This document shows positions 1-8,283 of a stretch of 16,308 bases of DNA, in pieces. The stretch is from an uncultured Dorea sp. (GTDB taxonomy: Bacteria; Bacillota; Clostridia; Lachnospirales; Lachnospiraceae): positions 1 to 16,308 of the forward strand of contig CAKRCL010000040.1 of the NCBI GenBank assembly GCA_934307335.1. Direction: 5' to 3'. The notes below the pieces were generated by a model. It saw nothing but the letters and a program-made list of their open reading frames with translations, had not been told where the DNA came from and searched no databases. The translations under genes and the position numbers were made by a program. Within the stretch, counting starts at the first letter, position 1. The number at the start of each line of letters is the position of its first letter.

Positions 1-2
1 TC

Positions 3-1607
3 ATTGCACCACATTTCCAGCCAATCCGTGAGAATGAGAAACTGGTCGGATATGTCAATGTCATCAAGAATGCAGGAAGACGCTATACAGGTCTTGGTCA
101 GAGAGAAGAATGTGAGATTCCGGATTATTGTAAGCCGAATCTGGAGATGTACCGGGAGAAACTTCTCGAAGCAGTTGCAGAGATCAGTGATGAATATATG
201 GAGCGTTATTTTGCCGGAGATGAGTTCTCAGTAGAAGAGATTCGTGCTGCTATGAGAACAGAAGTTATGGAAGGAAGTATTGTTCCGGTGGCTATGGGAT
301 CGAATATCCAGGCGCAGGGTGTTGCCAATCTGTTGTCTGATATTGTCCGTTTCTTCCCAAGTCCGGATTGGAGAGAATGTGCAGGTTTCAACCGGAAGAC
401 AAATGAAATTTACGAAGCAAACTATGATTTCGCAAAAGCAAAATCAGCTTACGTATTCAAAACTATGGTAGATCCGTTTATTGGAAAGTATTCTTTCATT
501 AAAGTATGTTCCGGTGTATTAAAGGGTGATGATACACTTTATAATGCAGATGTGGATACAGAGGAGAAGCTTGGTAAGATATATACGATGTTTGGTAATA
601 AACCAGTTGAAGTCAGTGAGTTATTTGCCGGTGATATTGGTGCAATTGCAAAACTGACATCAGCTAAGACCGGCGATACATTGTCTACGAAGACAACTCC
701 GATTCTTTATGGTAAGACGGAATATACAAAGCCTTATACATACATGAAATATGTAACTAAGAATAAAGGTGATGAAGATAAAGTATCTCAGGCACTTCAG
801 AAGATGATGGCAGAAGATGTGACACTGAAGGTTGTCAATGACAGTGAAAATCGTCAAGCACTTCTGTATGGTATCGGTGATCAGCATCTTGAGATTGCTG
901 TCAGCAAATTATTAGAGCGTTATAAATGCGAAGTAACACTGGAGACACCAAAGGTTGCATTCAGAGAGACTATTCGCAAGAAATCTGACGTGGACAGCAA
1001 GTATAAAAAACAGTCTGGTGGACATGGACAATATGGACACGTAAAGATGCGCTTTGAGCCTTCAGGAGATTTAGAGACACCATTTGTATTTGAAGAAGAA
1101 GTTGTTGGAGGAGCAGTTCCAAAGAACTATTTCCCGGCAGTAGAAAAAGGACTTCAGGAATCTGTTGTAAAAGGACCTCTTGCAGGATATCCGGTCGTTG
1201 GTGTTAAAGCAGTACTTTATGATGGATCTTATCATCCGGTAGATTCTTCAGAGATGGCATTTAAGACTGCAACGATCCAGGCGTTTAAGAAGGGATTTAT
1301 GGAAGCATCACCAGTACTTCTTGAGCCAATTGTTTCTGTAAAAGTAACAGTTCCAGATGAATACACAGGAGATGTTATGGGTGACTTGAACAAGAGACGT
1401 GGACGTGTACTGGGAATGACTCCGGTTGGTGCTGGAAATCAGATTGTTGAGGCAGATGTTCCGATGACAGGATTATTTGGATATTGCACAACACTTCGTT
1501 CTATGACAGGTGGACGTGGAACTTACGAATATACATTTGCACGTTATGAACAGGCACCTTCAGAAGTACAAGAATCAGAGATCGCAAAGCGTGCGGCTGA
1601 GGAGTAA
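3..1607 (+). CDS. fusA: Elongation factor G paralogue (EF-G, C-terminal part; 5' end outside window)
   Basis: This is a translational GTPase of the EF-G family, which moves tRNA and mRNA through the ribosome after each peptide bond. The reading frame is open from base 3, so about 535 residues are present and the P-loop part of the G domain lies upstream. The visible part runs from the end of the G domain through domains II-V. Domain IV begins near the 'VAFRETI' stretch and carries QSGGHGQYGHV, matching the QSGGRGQYGHV block of E. coli EF-G. The tip histidine is kept in SYHPVDSSEMAF, and domain V has TGDVMGDLNKRRG and GLFGYCTTLRSMTGGRG. Keeping the tip His argues for a real translocase and not a ribosome-protection protein. 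The sequence has diverged from housekeeping EF-G (for example SGGHGQ for SGGRGQ), which suggests the second paralogue (EF-G II type) often found in Clostridia. That subfamily call is inference. Transcription ends at the hairpin starting at 1689. Confidence 0.93.
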   Translation: MAPHFQPIRENEKLVGYVNVIKNAGRRYTGLGQREECEIPDYCKPNLEMYREKLLEAVAEISDEYMERYFAGDEFSVEEIRAAMRTEVMEGSIVPVAMGSNIQAQGVANLLSDIVRFFPSPDWRECAGFNRKTNEIYEANYDFAKAKSAYVFKTMVDPFIGKYSFIKVCSGVLKGDDTLYNADVDTEEKLGKIYTMFGNKPVEVSELFAGDIGAIAKLTSAKTGDTLSTKTTPILYGKTEYTKPYTYMKYVTKNKGDEDKVSQALQKMMAEDVTLKVVNDSENRQALLYGIGDQHLEIAVSKLLERYKCEVTLETPKVAFRETIRKKSDVDSKYKKQSGGHGQYGHVKMRFEPSGDLETPFVFEEEVVGGAVPKNYFPAVEKGLQESVVKGPLAGYPVVGVKAVLYDGSYHPVDSSEMAFKTATIQAFKKGFMEASPVLLEPIVSVKVTVPDEYTGDVMGDLNKRRGRVLGMTPVGAGNQIVEADVPMTGLFGYCTTLRSMTGGRGTYEYTFARYEQAPSEVQESEIAKRAAEE

Positions 1608-1688
1608 ATATTCAGGTTAATATTCAGATAAAGAATATAAAAAGTGATTTATCAGTGAGTAAAGATAAAGTTAAATAAAGAAATAACA

Positions 1689-1720
1689 GGAAAAAAGGCC
1701 TCTTAAGGGCTTTTTTTCCT
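1689..1720 (+). terminator. Intrinsic terminator of the EF-G gene
   Basis: Arms GGAAAAAAGGCC and GGCTTTTTTTCC form a 12-bp stem with one G-U pair and a 7-nt loop. The T-rich 3' arm doubles as the U-tract. It lies about 80 nt after the EF-G stop and just before the next promoter. Confidence 0.85.
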
Positions 1721-1730
1721 TGTGTAAAAG

Positions 1731-1739
1731 TGCTATAAT
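1731..1739 (+). promoter_or_regulatory. Extended -10 promoter of trkA-trkH
   Basis: TGCTATAAT is a perfect extended -10 element (TG-N-TATAAT). No good -35 box lies 16-18 bp upstream, where the sequence is the T-tract of the preceding terminator, but extended -10 promoters can work without one. The start of transcription would be near 1746, giving an untranslated leader of about 80 nt. Confidence 0.7.
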
Positions 1740-1769
1740 CTCTATGCCTTATATGGTTTTATCAGGTGG

Positions 1770-1782
1770 GAGTTTTAAACTC
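1770..1782. promoter_or_regulatory. Dyad GAGTTT-T-AAACTC in the trkA leader
   Basis: Perfect 6-bp inverted repeat around one central T, about 25 nt downstream of the predicted start of transcription. The loop is too short for an RNA hairpin with all six pairs, so a protein-binding operator is the likelier reading. Function is not shown. Confidence 0.3.
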
Positions 1783-1825
1783 AGCATGATACAAGTATAA
1801 AGAGAAATATAACGAGGGACAAAAA

Positions 1826-3184
1826 ATGAAAATAGTAATTATCGGCGACGGCAAGGTTGGTCATAAATTGACAACACAATTGTCAGAAGAAGATTATGAC
1901 GTTACCTTGATTGACCAGAATGCCGGAAAGCTGAAAGCAGCTTTGAACAATCTGGATATTTTCTGTATTAATGGAAATGGTGTAGATGCGGAAGTTCTGA
2001 AACAGGCAGATGTATCACATGTGGACATTGTGATAGCATGTACTTCTACAGATGAGATGAATATGATTAGTTGCCTGTTGGCAAAAAGACTTGGAGCAAA
2101 GCATACAATTGCACGAGTAAGAAATCCACTATATTATCGTCAGATGGAATTATTGAAAGAGGATCTTCGTCTGAGTATGGCGGTTAATCCGGAGCTTGCT
2201 GCTGCAAATGAGATTTCAAGAATGCTTCTTTTCCCGGAGGCTACTAAGGTAGAACCTTTCATGAAGGGAAGAGTAGAACTGGTAGAATTTCCGATTGCAG
2301 AGAATAGCCCAATCGTGGGACTGTCACTGGCTCAGATTAACAGTAAATATGAGTTTCAGATCCTTGTATGTGCAATTAAGCGAGGAGAGCAGGTTTATAT
2401 CCCAGATGGTAACTTTGTGATTGAAAAGGGAGATCGAATGCACGTTGTTGCATCCCATCAGAATCTGAAGACATTTTTCCGTGCACTTGGTCATAAGGAA
2501 GAAAAAGTGAAAAAGGTTATGATCTGTGGAGGCGGACATGTATGCTTTTATCTTGCAGTTCAATTACAGCAGGCTGGAATGCAGGTAAAGATTATCGAGC
2601 AGAATCAGGCAAGATGTGAAGAACTATGTGAATTGCTTCCGAAAGCGACTATTATTCATGGAGATGCAACAGATCAGGAGCTTTTACTTGAAGAAGGTCT
2701 GGAGAATGCAAATGCAATCGTTGCATTAACCGGAATGGACGAAGAAAATATTATGATGGCTCTATTTGCAAAAACAAGAGGAATTAAGAAGATTGTAGCA
2801 AAGGTGAATTCGGATACAAGAGCTCAGATGGTAGAGAGTCTTGGGATTGAAAGTACGGTTTCAGCTAAGAGTGCTACAGCAGATGCAATACTGGCATATG
2901 TAAAAGCAAGGATGAATTCATACAGCAGTGCGAATATTGAGACTATGTATCGCTTGTTGAACGGCAAGATTGTAGCACAAGAATACATTATTAATCAAGA
3001 ATGCGACTTCACGAATATCCCATTAAAAGATCTTCCGACAAAGTCAAATAACCTGATCGCATGTATCGGACGACATCGAAAAATTATTATTCCGAATGGT
3101 GATGATCATCTGGAAGTCGGCGACAGCGTCATTGTAATCGCGAAAGAGCACACGATCAATGATTTCAAGGATATACTGGCGTAG
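1826..3184 (+). CDS. trkA: TrkA: NAD(H)-binding regulatory subunit of Trk potassium uptake
   Basis: Cytoplasmic gating subunit that binds NAD(H)/ATP and controls the TrkH potassium channel-like subunit. The 452 residues form the duplicated RCK_N-RCK_C layout typical of TrkA. The first Rossmann unit starts at residue 1 (GDGKVG, residues 7-12, acidic D30 at the end of strand 2), and its RCK_C spans about 135-215. The second unit starts near residue 230, with its RCK_C about 365-450. The second nucleotide loop reads GGGHVC (235-240), so the last Gly of GxGxxG is Cys; nucleotide binding in this half may be altered. The start follows CGAGGGA about 8 nt upstream. trkH begins 14 nt after the stop, and its ribosome site GGGAG overlaps the trkA stop codon, so the two are co-transcribed and probably translationally coupled. 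Confidence 0.95.
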   Translation: MKIVIIGDGKVGHKLTTQLSEEDYDVTLIDQNAGKLKAALNNLDIFCINGNGVDAEVLKQADVSHVDIVIACTSTDEMNMISCLLAKRLGAKHTIARVRNPLYYRQMELLKEDLRLSMAVNPELAAANEISRMLLFPEATKVEPFMKGRVELVEFPIAENSPIVGLSLAQINSKYEFQILVCAIKRGEQVYIPDGNFVIEKGDRMHVVASHQNLKTFFRALGHKEEKVKKVMICGGGHVCFYLAVQLQQAGMQVKIIEQNQARCEELCELLPKATIIHGDATDQELLLEEGLENANAIVALTGMDEENIMMALFAKTRGIKKIVAKVNSDTRAQMVESLGIESTVSAKSATADAILAYVKARMNSYSSANIETMYRLLNGKIVAQEYIINQECDFTNIPLKDLPTKSNNLIACIGRHRKIIIPNGDDHLEVGDSVIVIAKEHTINDFKDILA

Positions 3185-3198
3185 GGAGTCTTAAGAAT

Positions 3199-4647
3199 AT
3201 GAATGGAAAAATGGTACGCTATATTGTAGGCCGGATGCTGGGGGTGGAGGCATTGCTCTTGCTTCTTCCAACATTTGTAGGTGTGCTATATGGCGAAGAA
3301 AAAGAAGCGCTGGCTTTTGTGATACCAGCTTTGATACTGGCATGTATTTTCATGATAGCAGGAAGAAAAAGACCAGAAGGTCAGGCAATTTACGGAAAAG
3401 AAGGTATGGTCGTTGTCGCCAGTGCATGGATTACATGGTCTTTGTTTGGTGCACTTCCGTTTACAATTTCAGGAAGTATTCCGAATTTTGTCGATGCTTT
3501 TTTTGAGACGGTGTCTGGATTTACAACAACCGGGTCATCGATTTTAAAAGATGTGGAAGCTCTGCCACAGTGCATGCTGTTCTGGAGAAGCTTTACACAC
3601 TGGGTCGGAGGTATGGGAGTGCTTGTATTCGTCTTGATGTTGACGAATCTGGATAAGAAGAATTCCATGTATCTGATGCGCGCGGAAGTTCCGGGACCAG
3701 AAAAGGATAAACTTGTTCCGAAGACAAAATCTACAGCAAGAATTTTGTATGGTATTTATTTTGGACTGACATTAATTCTGGTCATTTTGTTAATGCTTGG
3801 CGGAATGAACCTGTTTGACAGTCTGATCCATGCGTTTGGTTCTGCGGGAACAGGAGGATTTTCCAATTATGCGGACAGTGTGGGACATTTCCACAGTGCA
3901 TATATTGATTATGTGATTTCGATATTTATGATACTTTTTGGAATCAATTTTAACCTATATTTCTTTGTGCTTCTGGGAGATTATAAGGCATTTTGGAAAA
4001 ATGAAGAACTTCGGGTATATCTGGGAATTATAGCAACGGCAACGATTCTTATTACAGTGAATACTCTGAATCTGTATGATAGTATAGCGGATGCGTTCCG
4101 ATATGCGCTATTTCAGGTTGCGACAATTATTACTACGACTGGTTATGCGACTACGGATTTCAATCTGTGGCCAATGTTTTCACAATGTATCATCGTCCTA
4201 TTGATGATCATTGGAGCATGTGCATCTTCAACCGGTGGAGGTATTAAAGTATCAAGATTAATGATTGTAGTAAAAGGTGTAAAGCGTGAGATTAAACAGC
4301 TGGTACATCCAAAATCTGTGAATCTGATCCGCATAAATGGAAAGAAGATCAGTAATGAGACATTGCGCGGTGTATATGTATATCTTATGGCGTATGCACT
4401 ATTGGCGATTACATCAATTTTATTGATCTCTTTAGATAATCAGGATTTTGCCACAACATTTAGTTCTGTTATGGCGACATTGAATAATATCGGCCCGGGA
4501 CTTTCAGCAGTAGGACCGACTGGAAATTTTGCTGATTTTTCTATGTTGTCCAAGATTGTATTCTGTATAGATATGCTTGCGGGACGTTTGGAGATATTTC
4601 CGTTCCTCACATTCCTTACTATGTTTGCATGGAGAAGAAAGTTTTAA
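3199..4647 (+). CDS. trkH: TrkH: membrane channel subunit of Trk potassium uptake
   Basis: Integral membrane protein of the SKT (TrkH/KtrB) superfamily that carries K+ into the cell under control of TrkA. At 482 residues it is of normal family length. All four pore loops are visible: P1 SGFTTTGSS (about 106-114), P2 GTGGFS (about 216-221), P3 TTTGY (about 311-315) and P4 NIGPGLS (about 429-435). Each keeps the glycine of the selectivity filter. The ASSTGGGIK segment (about 341-349) matches the intramembrane gating loop before a cytoplasmic basic stretch. The start at 3199 sits 10 nt after GGGAG. It is the second gene of the trkA-trkH operon, which closes with a terminator directly downstream. 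Confidence 0.95.
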   Translation: MNGKMVRYIVGRMLGVEALLLLLPTFVGVLYGEEKEALAFVIPALILACIFMIAGRKRPEGQAIYGKEGMVVVASAWITWSLFGALPFTISGSIPNFVDAFFETVSGFTTTGSSILKDVEALPQCMLFWRSFTHWVGGMGVLVFVLMLTNLDKKNSMYLMRAEVPGPEKDKLVPKTKSTARILYGIYFGLTLILVILLMLGGMNLFDSLIHAFGSAGTGGFSNYADSVGHFHSAYIDYVISIFMILFGINFNLYFFVLLGDYKAFWKNEELRVYLGIIATATILITVNTLNLYDSIADAFRYALFQVATIITTTGYATTDFNLWPMFSQCIIVLLMIIGACASSTGGGIKVSRLMIVVKGVKREIKQLVHPKSVNLIRINGKKISNETLRGVYVYLMAYALLAITSILLISLDNQDFATTFSSVMATLNNIGPGLSAVGPTGNFADFSMLSKIVFCIDMLAGRLEIFPFLTFLTMFAWRRKF

Positions 4648-4658
4648 TCAATCTATGA

Positions 4659-4685
4659 CCGGGGTGTATATCGCCCTGGCTTTTT
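4659..4685 (+). terminator. Intrinsic terminator of trkA-trkH
   Basis: CCGGGGTG and CGCCCTGG pair as an 8-bp stem with two G-U pairs around a TATAT loop. The sequence CTTTTT follows. It starts 11 nt after the trkH stop. Confidence 0.75.
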
Positions 4686-4732
4686 GTAAATAAATGTATT
4701 CAAAAATGAAATAATCAGGAAAAGGAGACGCT

Positions 4733-6367
4733 ATGAAAAAGAAGACAAAAGGACTAGTTGTTCTGATTGCATTGTTGATTGCAGGGGGCTACTATTATGT
4801 AACAATTCCGGCAATCAATATTCATTCAACAGAAACCTGGGGAGCAATGCTATTTCTTATTGTGATTTTATTGCTTGTGAAGATTTGTTCTTATGGATTC
4901 AAGATACGCCCTGGATTTTCGCAATGGGATGAATTAAAAGAAAATAAAGTGATTCGTACGGGAATCGCATGTTTGGTTATATTAGGTGTGGTATATTTAC
5001 TTGGAAGTGTGCTTTCATCACCAATTATTAACGCTAAGAAATATCAGAAACTTATGAAAGTGGAGCAGGGAAATTTCACAGAAGATGTTGAAGAATTGTC
5101 TTTTGATAAAATTCCGCTTCTCGATAAAGATACGGCTGAACTTTTAGGAGACCGTAAGATGGGAAGTATGGTAGACATGGTATCCCAGTTTGAGGCAGAT
5201 AATATTTATTCACAGATTAACTATAATGATAATCCGGTTCGTGTGACACCGCTTCGATATGCAAGTATTATTAAGTGGTTCACGAACCGTTCCGATGGAA
5301 TTCCGGCATACATTCGAATTAATATGGCAACTCAGAATACGGAGCTTGTAAAGCTGGATCAGGGAATGAAATATGTCAACAGTGAGCATTTTAATCGAAA
5401 TATATACAGACACCTTCGATTTACACATCCGACATATATATATGGAGACTTGAGTTTTGAGATTGATGATGATGGTGTTCCTTACTGGATCGCACCTGTA
5501 AAAAAATACAATATCGGATTGTTCGGTGGTGAGACGATCGGGAAGGTTGTTATATGTAATGCTATCACAGGTGAGACGACAACATATAAAACAGAGGATG
5601 TTCCGGAATGGGTGGATCGTGTATACTCCGCAGATTTACTTGTAAATCTTTTTGATTATTATGGAACATTGAAGCATGGATTTTTTAACAGTGTGCTGAG
5701 TCAGAAAGACTGTCTGAAGACGACGGATGGATATAATTATCTGGCGCTGGATGATGATGTGTGGATGTATACAGGAGTGACTTCTGTAAATGGAGATCAG
5801 TCAAATGTCGGATTTGTATTGTCTAATCAGAGAACAATGGAGACAAAGTATTACGAATGTGAAGGGGCGACAGAGGCATCTGCAATGTCATCAGCAGAAG
5901 GTCAGGTCCAGAATTTAAAATATTCTGCGACATTTCCATTGTTATTAAACATTTCCGGGGAGCCGACTTATTTTATCGCATTAAAGGATGATGCTGGTCT
6001 GGTAAAAAAATATGCAATGGTAAATGTGCGAAAATATCAGATTGTGGCAATCGGTGACAGTGTGAGCCAATGTGAGGACAATTATCTGGAGTTACTTTTA
6101 AGTAATGGAGTTAAAGAAGAAGCAAAGGATGAGCGGGAGATCAAGACAATTACAGGAGAGATTACAAAGATTGCACAGGCAGTCATTGATGGGACTTCTC
6201 ATTATTATTTGATGATTTCTGGTTCGGAAGATATTTTTGATGTATCCGTAGTTGATTATATCGATGTAGTACGTTGCGAAGTAGGGCAGACTGTAACTAT
6301 AGAGTATAAAAAAGGCGAGAAAACGAATACAGTAGTGAGTTTAAAAAATACAGCGGTGGGTCTTTAA
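4733..6367 (+). CDS. Uncharacterised membrane-anchored protein with a large exported domain
   Basis: I cannot assign a function. The 544 residues start with three predicted membrane segments (about 7-27, 36-57 and 76-94), followed by about 450 mostly hydrophilic residues. With three segments and a short basic N-terminus (MKKKTK), the large domain is predicted to lie outside the cell. It contains an Asp-rich, strand-like stretch around DIDDDGVPYW-type sequence near residue 240-255. The C-terminal 80 residues (from about REIKTITGEITKI) have the alternating pattern and Gly spacing of an OB-like beta barrel; that fold is inference. A strong ribosome site (AAAAGGAGA) precedes the ATG. No convincing promoter was seen in the 47 bp after the trk terminator. 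Its stop codon overlaps that of the convergent CapA-like gene by 4 bp inside a shared terminator. Confidence 0.7.
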   Translation: MKKKTKGLVVLIALLIAGGYYYVTIPAINIHSTETWGAMLFLIVILLLVKICSYGFKIRPGFSQWDELKENKVIRTGIACLVILGVVYLLGSVLSSPIINAKKYQKLMKVEQGNFTEDVEELSFDKIPLLDKDTAELLGDRKMGSMVDMVSQFEADNIYSQINYNDNPVRVTPLRYASIIKWFTNRSDGIPAYIRINMATQNTELVKLDQGMKYVNSEHFNRNIYRHLRFTHPTYIYGDLSFEIDDDGVPYWIAPVKKYNIGLFGGETIGKVVICNAITGETTTYKTEDVPEWVDRVYSADLLVNLFDYYGTLKHGFFNSVLSQKDCLKTTDGYNYLALDDDVWMYTGVTSVNGDQSNVGFVLSNQRTMETKYYECEGATEASAMSSAEGQVQNLKYSATFPLLLNISGEPTYFIALKDDAGLVKKYAMVNVRKYQIVAIGDSVSQCEDNYLELLLSNGVKEEAKDEREIKTITGEITKIAQAVIDGTSHYYLMISGSEDIFDVSVVDYIDVVRCEVGQTVTIEYKKGEKTNTVVSLKNTAVGL

Positions 6368-6386
6368 AGACCCTCGCTGTATTTTT
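6344..6386. terminator. Bidirectional terminator spanning two overlapping gene ends
   Basis: AAAAATACAGCG (6344-6355) and CGCTGTATTTTT (6375-6386) are perfect 12-bp complements. Inside them lies the perfect palindrome GGGTCTTTAAAGACCC (6358-6373), with two unpaired bases on the left and one on the right. The A-tract on one side and T-tract on the other give a U-run in both directions. Both stop codons sit in the palindrome centre. Confidence 0.9.
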
Positions 6387-7557
6387 CTATCTTTTGCTTT
6401 ACGCGTTCTGCTTCATCACCGGATAACGGTGTCGGACAGTAATCATTTTTGCTGCTGGTTGAAGAAAGTGAACAAGGAATGATATTGATATTGTCATCTT
6501 GTGCGACATTTCCATCAGCATCAATGGTAAAAGTCTGTTGGAAAATCATTGTATCTTTGTCGGAAGGATTTTTATTTCCTCCGAAACAGAAATTACCAAG
6601 ACTGTAGGCAATATATTTTCCATTATACTTTTCAATGCCTTCCAGCACATGTGGGTGATGTCCGATAACAAGATCTGCTCCTTCATCAATCGCCAGATGA
6701 GCCAGAGTTTTCTGGGTGGCATTCGGTGTGTATTCCTTTTCGATGCCCCAGTGGAAATTGACGATAATAATCTGAGCACCGGCATCTTTCAAAGCCTGTA
6801 TATTTTCTTTCACTTGTGTTGATTTTTTCTCATGCTCTGCCAGTTCATAAATTCCTGTTAGTCCGACTTTGATTCCTTTGATATCTAGGACAGCAATATC
6901 TTCATATCCGAATGGAGTGATTCCGGCGTTAGAGAGATTTGTAAGTGTATCTTCCAGACTTTTGCTTCCGTAGTCTTTGCTGTGATTATTTGCAACATTG
7001 GCAGCTTCGACAGAACTTCCGGAAAGAATGGACGCATATTCAGCAGGAGCTTTAAAAGCAAAAGTTTTGTCTGCGCGATTTGTTTCGTCGGTCAAAGTAC
7101 CTTCAAAATTAACAATGGATAAATCATCGGCTTCCAGGATAGAACGGACATTTTTGAAGAAATAGTCAGCCCCATAATTATTGTAATAAGCATTCAAACT
7201 GGTAGACTGATCAAAATTTTCATCAGTTCCAAGTGTACAATCACCCATCGAACTAATTGTGATGGAAGTGGTGCTTTTTTCCTTACTGGAAGCTTTTTCT
7301 TTTTTATTAGAAGAAGTTTCAGAGATTTCTAGTTTTTCAGCGGTCTGTTTTGGTGTATTTTTAGCGGTTTCTTTAGCAGTGTTTTTATGAAGAAAATGAT
7401 GGATACCATAAATACCACCGAAAAGAATTAGACAGGCTATACAGAACATACCACCAAGCAGTAAAGCGCGTTTTTGTTTACGACGTCGGATTCGCCTTTT
7501 TCTGGCCTCTTCCCTTCGACGTTTTGCTGCTTTGATTCCTGAGTTATTTTCGCTCAT
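6364..7557 (-). CDS. CapA-family membrane-anchored metallophosphoesterase-like protein
   Basis: Member of the CapA / PGA_cap family, calcineurin-like phosphoesterase folds linked to poly-gamma-glutamate or other cell-surface polymer work; the substrate here is unknown. The 397 residues open with a very basic cytoplasmic tail (about 10-30), one membrane segment (about 31-53) and a Lys/Thr/Ser-rich linker (about 57-98). The catalytic-type domain follows outside the cell. Family motifs are clear: SMGDCTLG (103-110), NFEGTLTD (150-157), NVANNHSKDYG (187-197), NFHWGIE and IGHHPHVLEG. These supply the Asp, Asn and His residues that would bind metals. The start follows AAAGGAAAC. No capB or capC genes are near, so a capsule role is not supported by context. 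It converges on the upstream membrane protein gene with a 4-bp stop overlap. Confidence 0.88.
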   Translation of the reverse strand: MSENNSGIKAAKRRREEARKRRIRRRKQKRALLLGGMFCIACLILFGGIYGIHHFLHKNTAKETAKNTPKQTAEKLEISETSSNKKEKASSKEKSTTSITISSMGDCTLGTDENFDQSTSLNAYYNNYGADYFFKNVRSILEADDLSIVNFEGTLTDETNRADKTFAFKAPAEYASILSGSSVEAANVANNHSKDYGSKSLEDTLTNLSNAGITPFGYEDIAVLDIKGIKVGLTGIYELAEHEKKSTQVKENIQALKDAGAQIIIVNFHWGIEKEYTPNATQKTLAHLAIDEGADLVIGHHPHVLEGIEKYNGKYIAYSLGNFCFGGNKNPSDKDTMIFQQTFTIDADGNVAQDDNINIIPCSLSSTSSKNDYCPTPLSGDEAERVKQKIEKYSEGL

Positions 7558-7611
7558 AATTGTTTCCTTTTATATTTTAATCATAAAGTATTTTGTAATA
7601 GACATAAGAAC

Positions 7612-7649
7612 AGACAGCTCATCAAGAGATGAACTGTCTATGTTTTTTT
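7612..7649 (+). terminator. Terminator-like hairpin with plus-strand polarity between two minus-strand genes
   Basis: AGACAGCTCATC and GATGAACTGTCT pair over 12 bp (one G-U type mismatch) around loop AAGA. TTTTTTT at 7643-7649 follows on the plus strand. On the minus strand, where the flanking genes are read, the downstream sequence is only weakly T-rich. Confidence 0.6.
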
Positions 7650-7656
7650 CATACAT

Positions 7657-8079
7657 TTAATTCAAAAGAGTGCAGCCATCAAAATTTACGTCTTTTAATT
7701 CGGATTTGTCTGCGCTGATACTTACATAGAAATTGATATCACATTCGTTAGAGATTTTTTTCAGTCGCTCAATGAAATCAGGCATATTTTCAATAGAAAT
7801 ATCTGCGTGTTTTAAGATTCCGTCGATGAAAATGCATTCAATATCATGATTGGAGCTGTACATTCCATACAGGAATCCAATGTATTCATCTGTGTTTTTG
7901 ATGGAAGGAAAATCATCCATACAGATTGTACGAATGTCAAATGCAACACTTGCAGTATCGCGATGTGTTTTTTTGATAAATACGACATTTCCGTTACATT
8001 CTTTTGCTTGCTTGTTAGCCTGCTCGATCATTTGTTGTGTTTTTCCGCTGCCTTTAGGGCCAGTTAATAAATTTACCAT
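7657..8079 (-). CDS. Small P-loop ATP-binding protein of unknown role
   Basis: A 140-residue predicted NTPase. Walker A is GPKGSGKT at residues 7-14, directly after the first strand, and Walker B is ECIFIDG with Asp at about 86. The compact layout, with the P-loop at the extreme N-terminus and a short alpha/beta core, recalls the thymidine kinase / RecA-like fold. No lasso zinc site or nucleoside-binding motif is seen, so I do not call it a thymidine kinase. Short proteins of this kind in Clostridia are often given names such as 'twitching motility protein PilT'; nothing here supports motility. The start is well placed after AAAGGAGAG. The next gene in its direction is the CapA-like gene, 99 nt on, beyond a hairpin with poor polarity for this strand, so read-through is possible. 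Confidence 0.75.
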   Translation of the reverse strand: MVNLLTGPKGSGKTQQMIEQANKQAKECNGNVVFIKKTHRDTASVAFDIRTICMDDFPSIKNTDEYIGFLYGMYSSNHDIECIFIDGILKHADISIENMPDFIERLKKISNECDINFYVSISADKSELKDVNFDGCTLLN

Positions 8080-8103
8080 GGCAAACTCTCCTTTATGTAT
8101 AAG

Positions 8104-8125
8104 ATTATACTGGACATTTCCAGTA
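8104..8125 (-). promoter_or_regulatory. -10 box and palindromic operator candidate of the P-loop gene
   Basis: On the minus strand TATAAT lies at 8104-8109, about 25 nt upstream of the start codon. A perfect inverted repeat, TACTGGA-CATT-TCCAGTA (8108-8125), overlaps the upstream edge of that box and the spacer, where a repressor would block polymerase. The -35 region is weak. The palindrome matches no regulator motif that I know. Confidence 0.5.
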
Positions 8126-8253
8126 CCGAATAATTGATGTATTTATTATACACTAAAATACAGACAGCAACAACATAAAAAACAAAGTTTTTAGACAATT
8201 TAAATATAAGTTGATAGATAGGAGATGTCGATAAATATATAGAAAAGAGTGAC

Positions 8254-8283
8254 TTGACGCGGGGTGTGCTCAGGAGAGATAAT
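8254..8283 (+). promoter_or_regulatory. Promoter of the oxidoreductase / ferredoxin / saoC operon
   Basis: TTGACG (8254-8259) and GATAAT (8278-8283) are separated by 18 bp, a good vegetative-type promoter. The start of transcription would be near 8290, about 40 nt before the chosen ATG. The rest of the gap from 8126 to 8253 is AT-rich and holds only a weak AAAAAC-AAA-GTTTTT repeat at 8178-8192. Confidence 0.65.

Noticed and set aside
1741..1825. c-di-AMP (ydaO) riboswitch before trkA
   Set aside because: The leader is only about 80 nt, and the conserved ydaO core sequences are not seen.
4686..4732. Promoter for the 544-residue membrane protein gene (TTGTAA-like box)
   Set aside because: No matching -10 box at proper spacing; too weak to list.
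6499..6822. Plus-strand open frame opposite the CapA-like gene
   Set aside because: No ribosome site and no recognisable domain; it is the antisense shadow of a well-supported gene.
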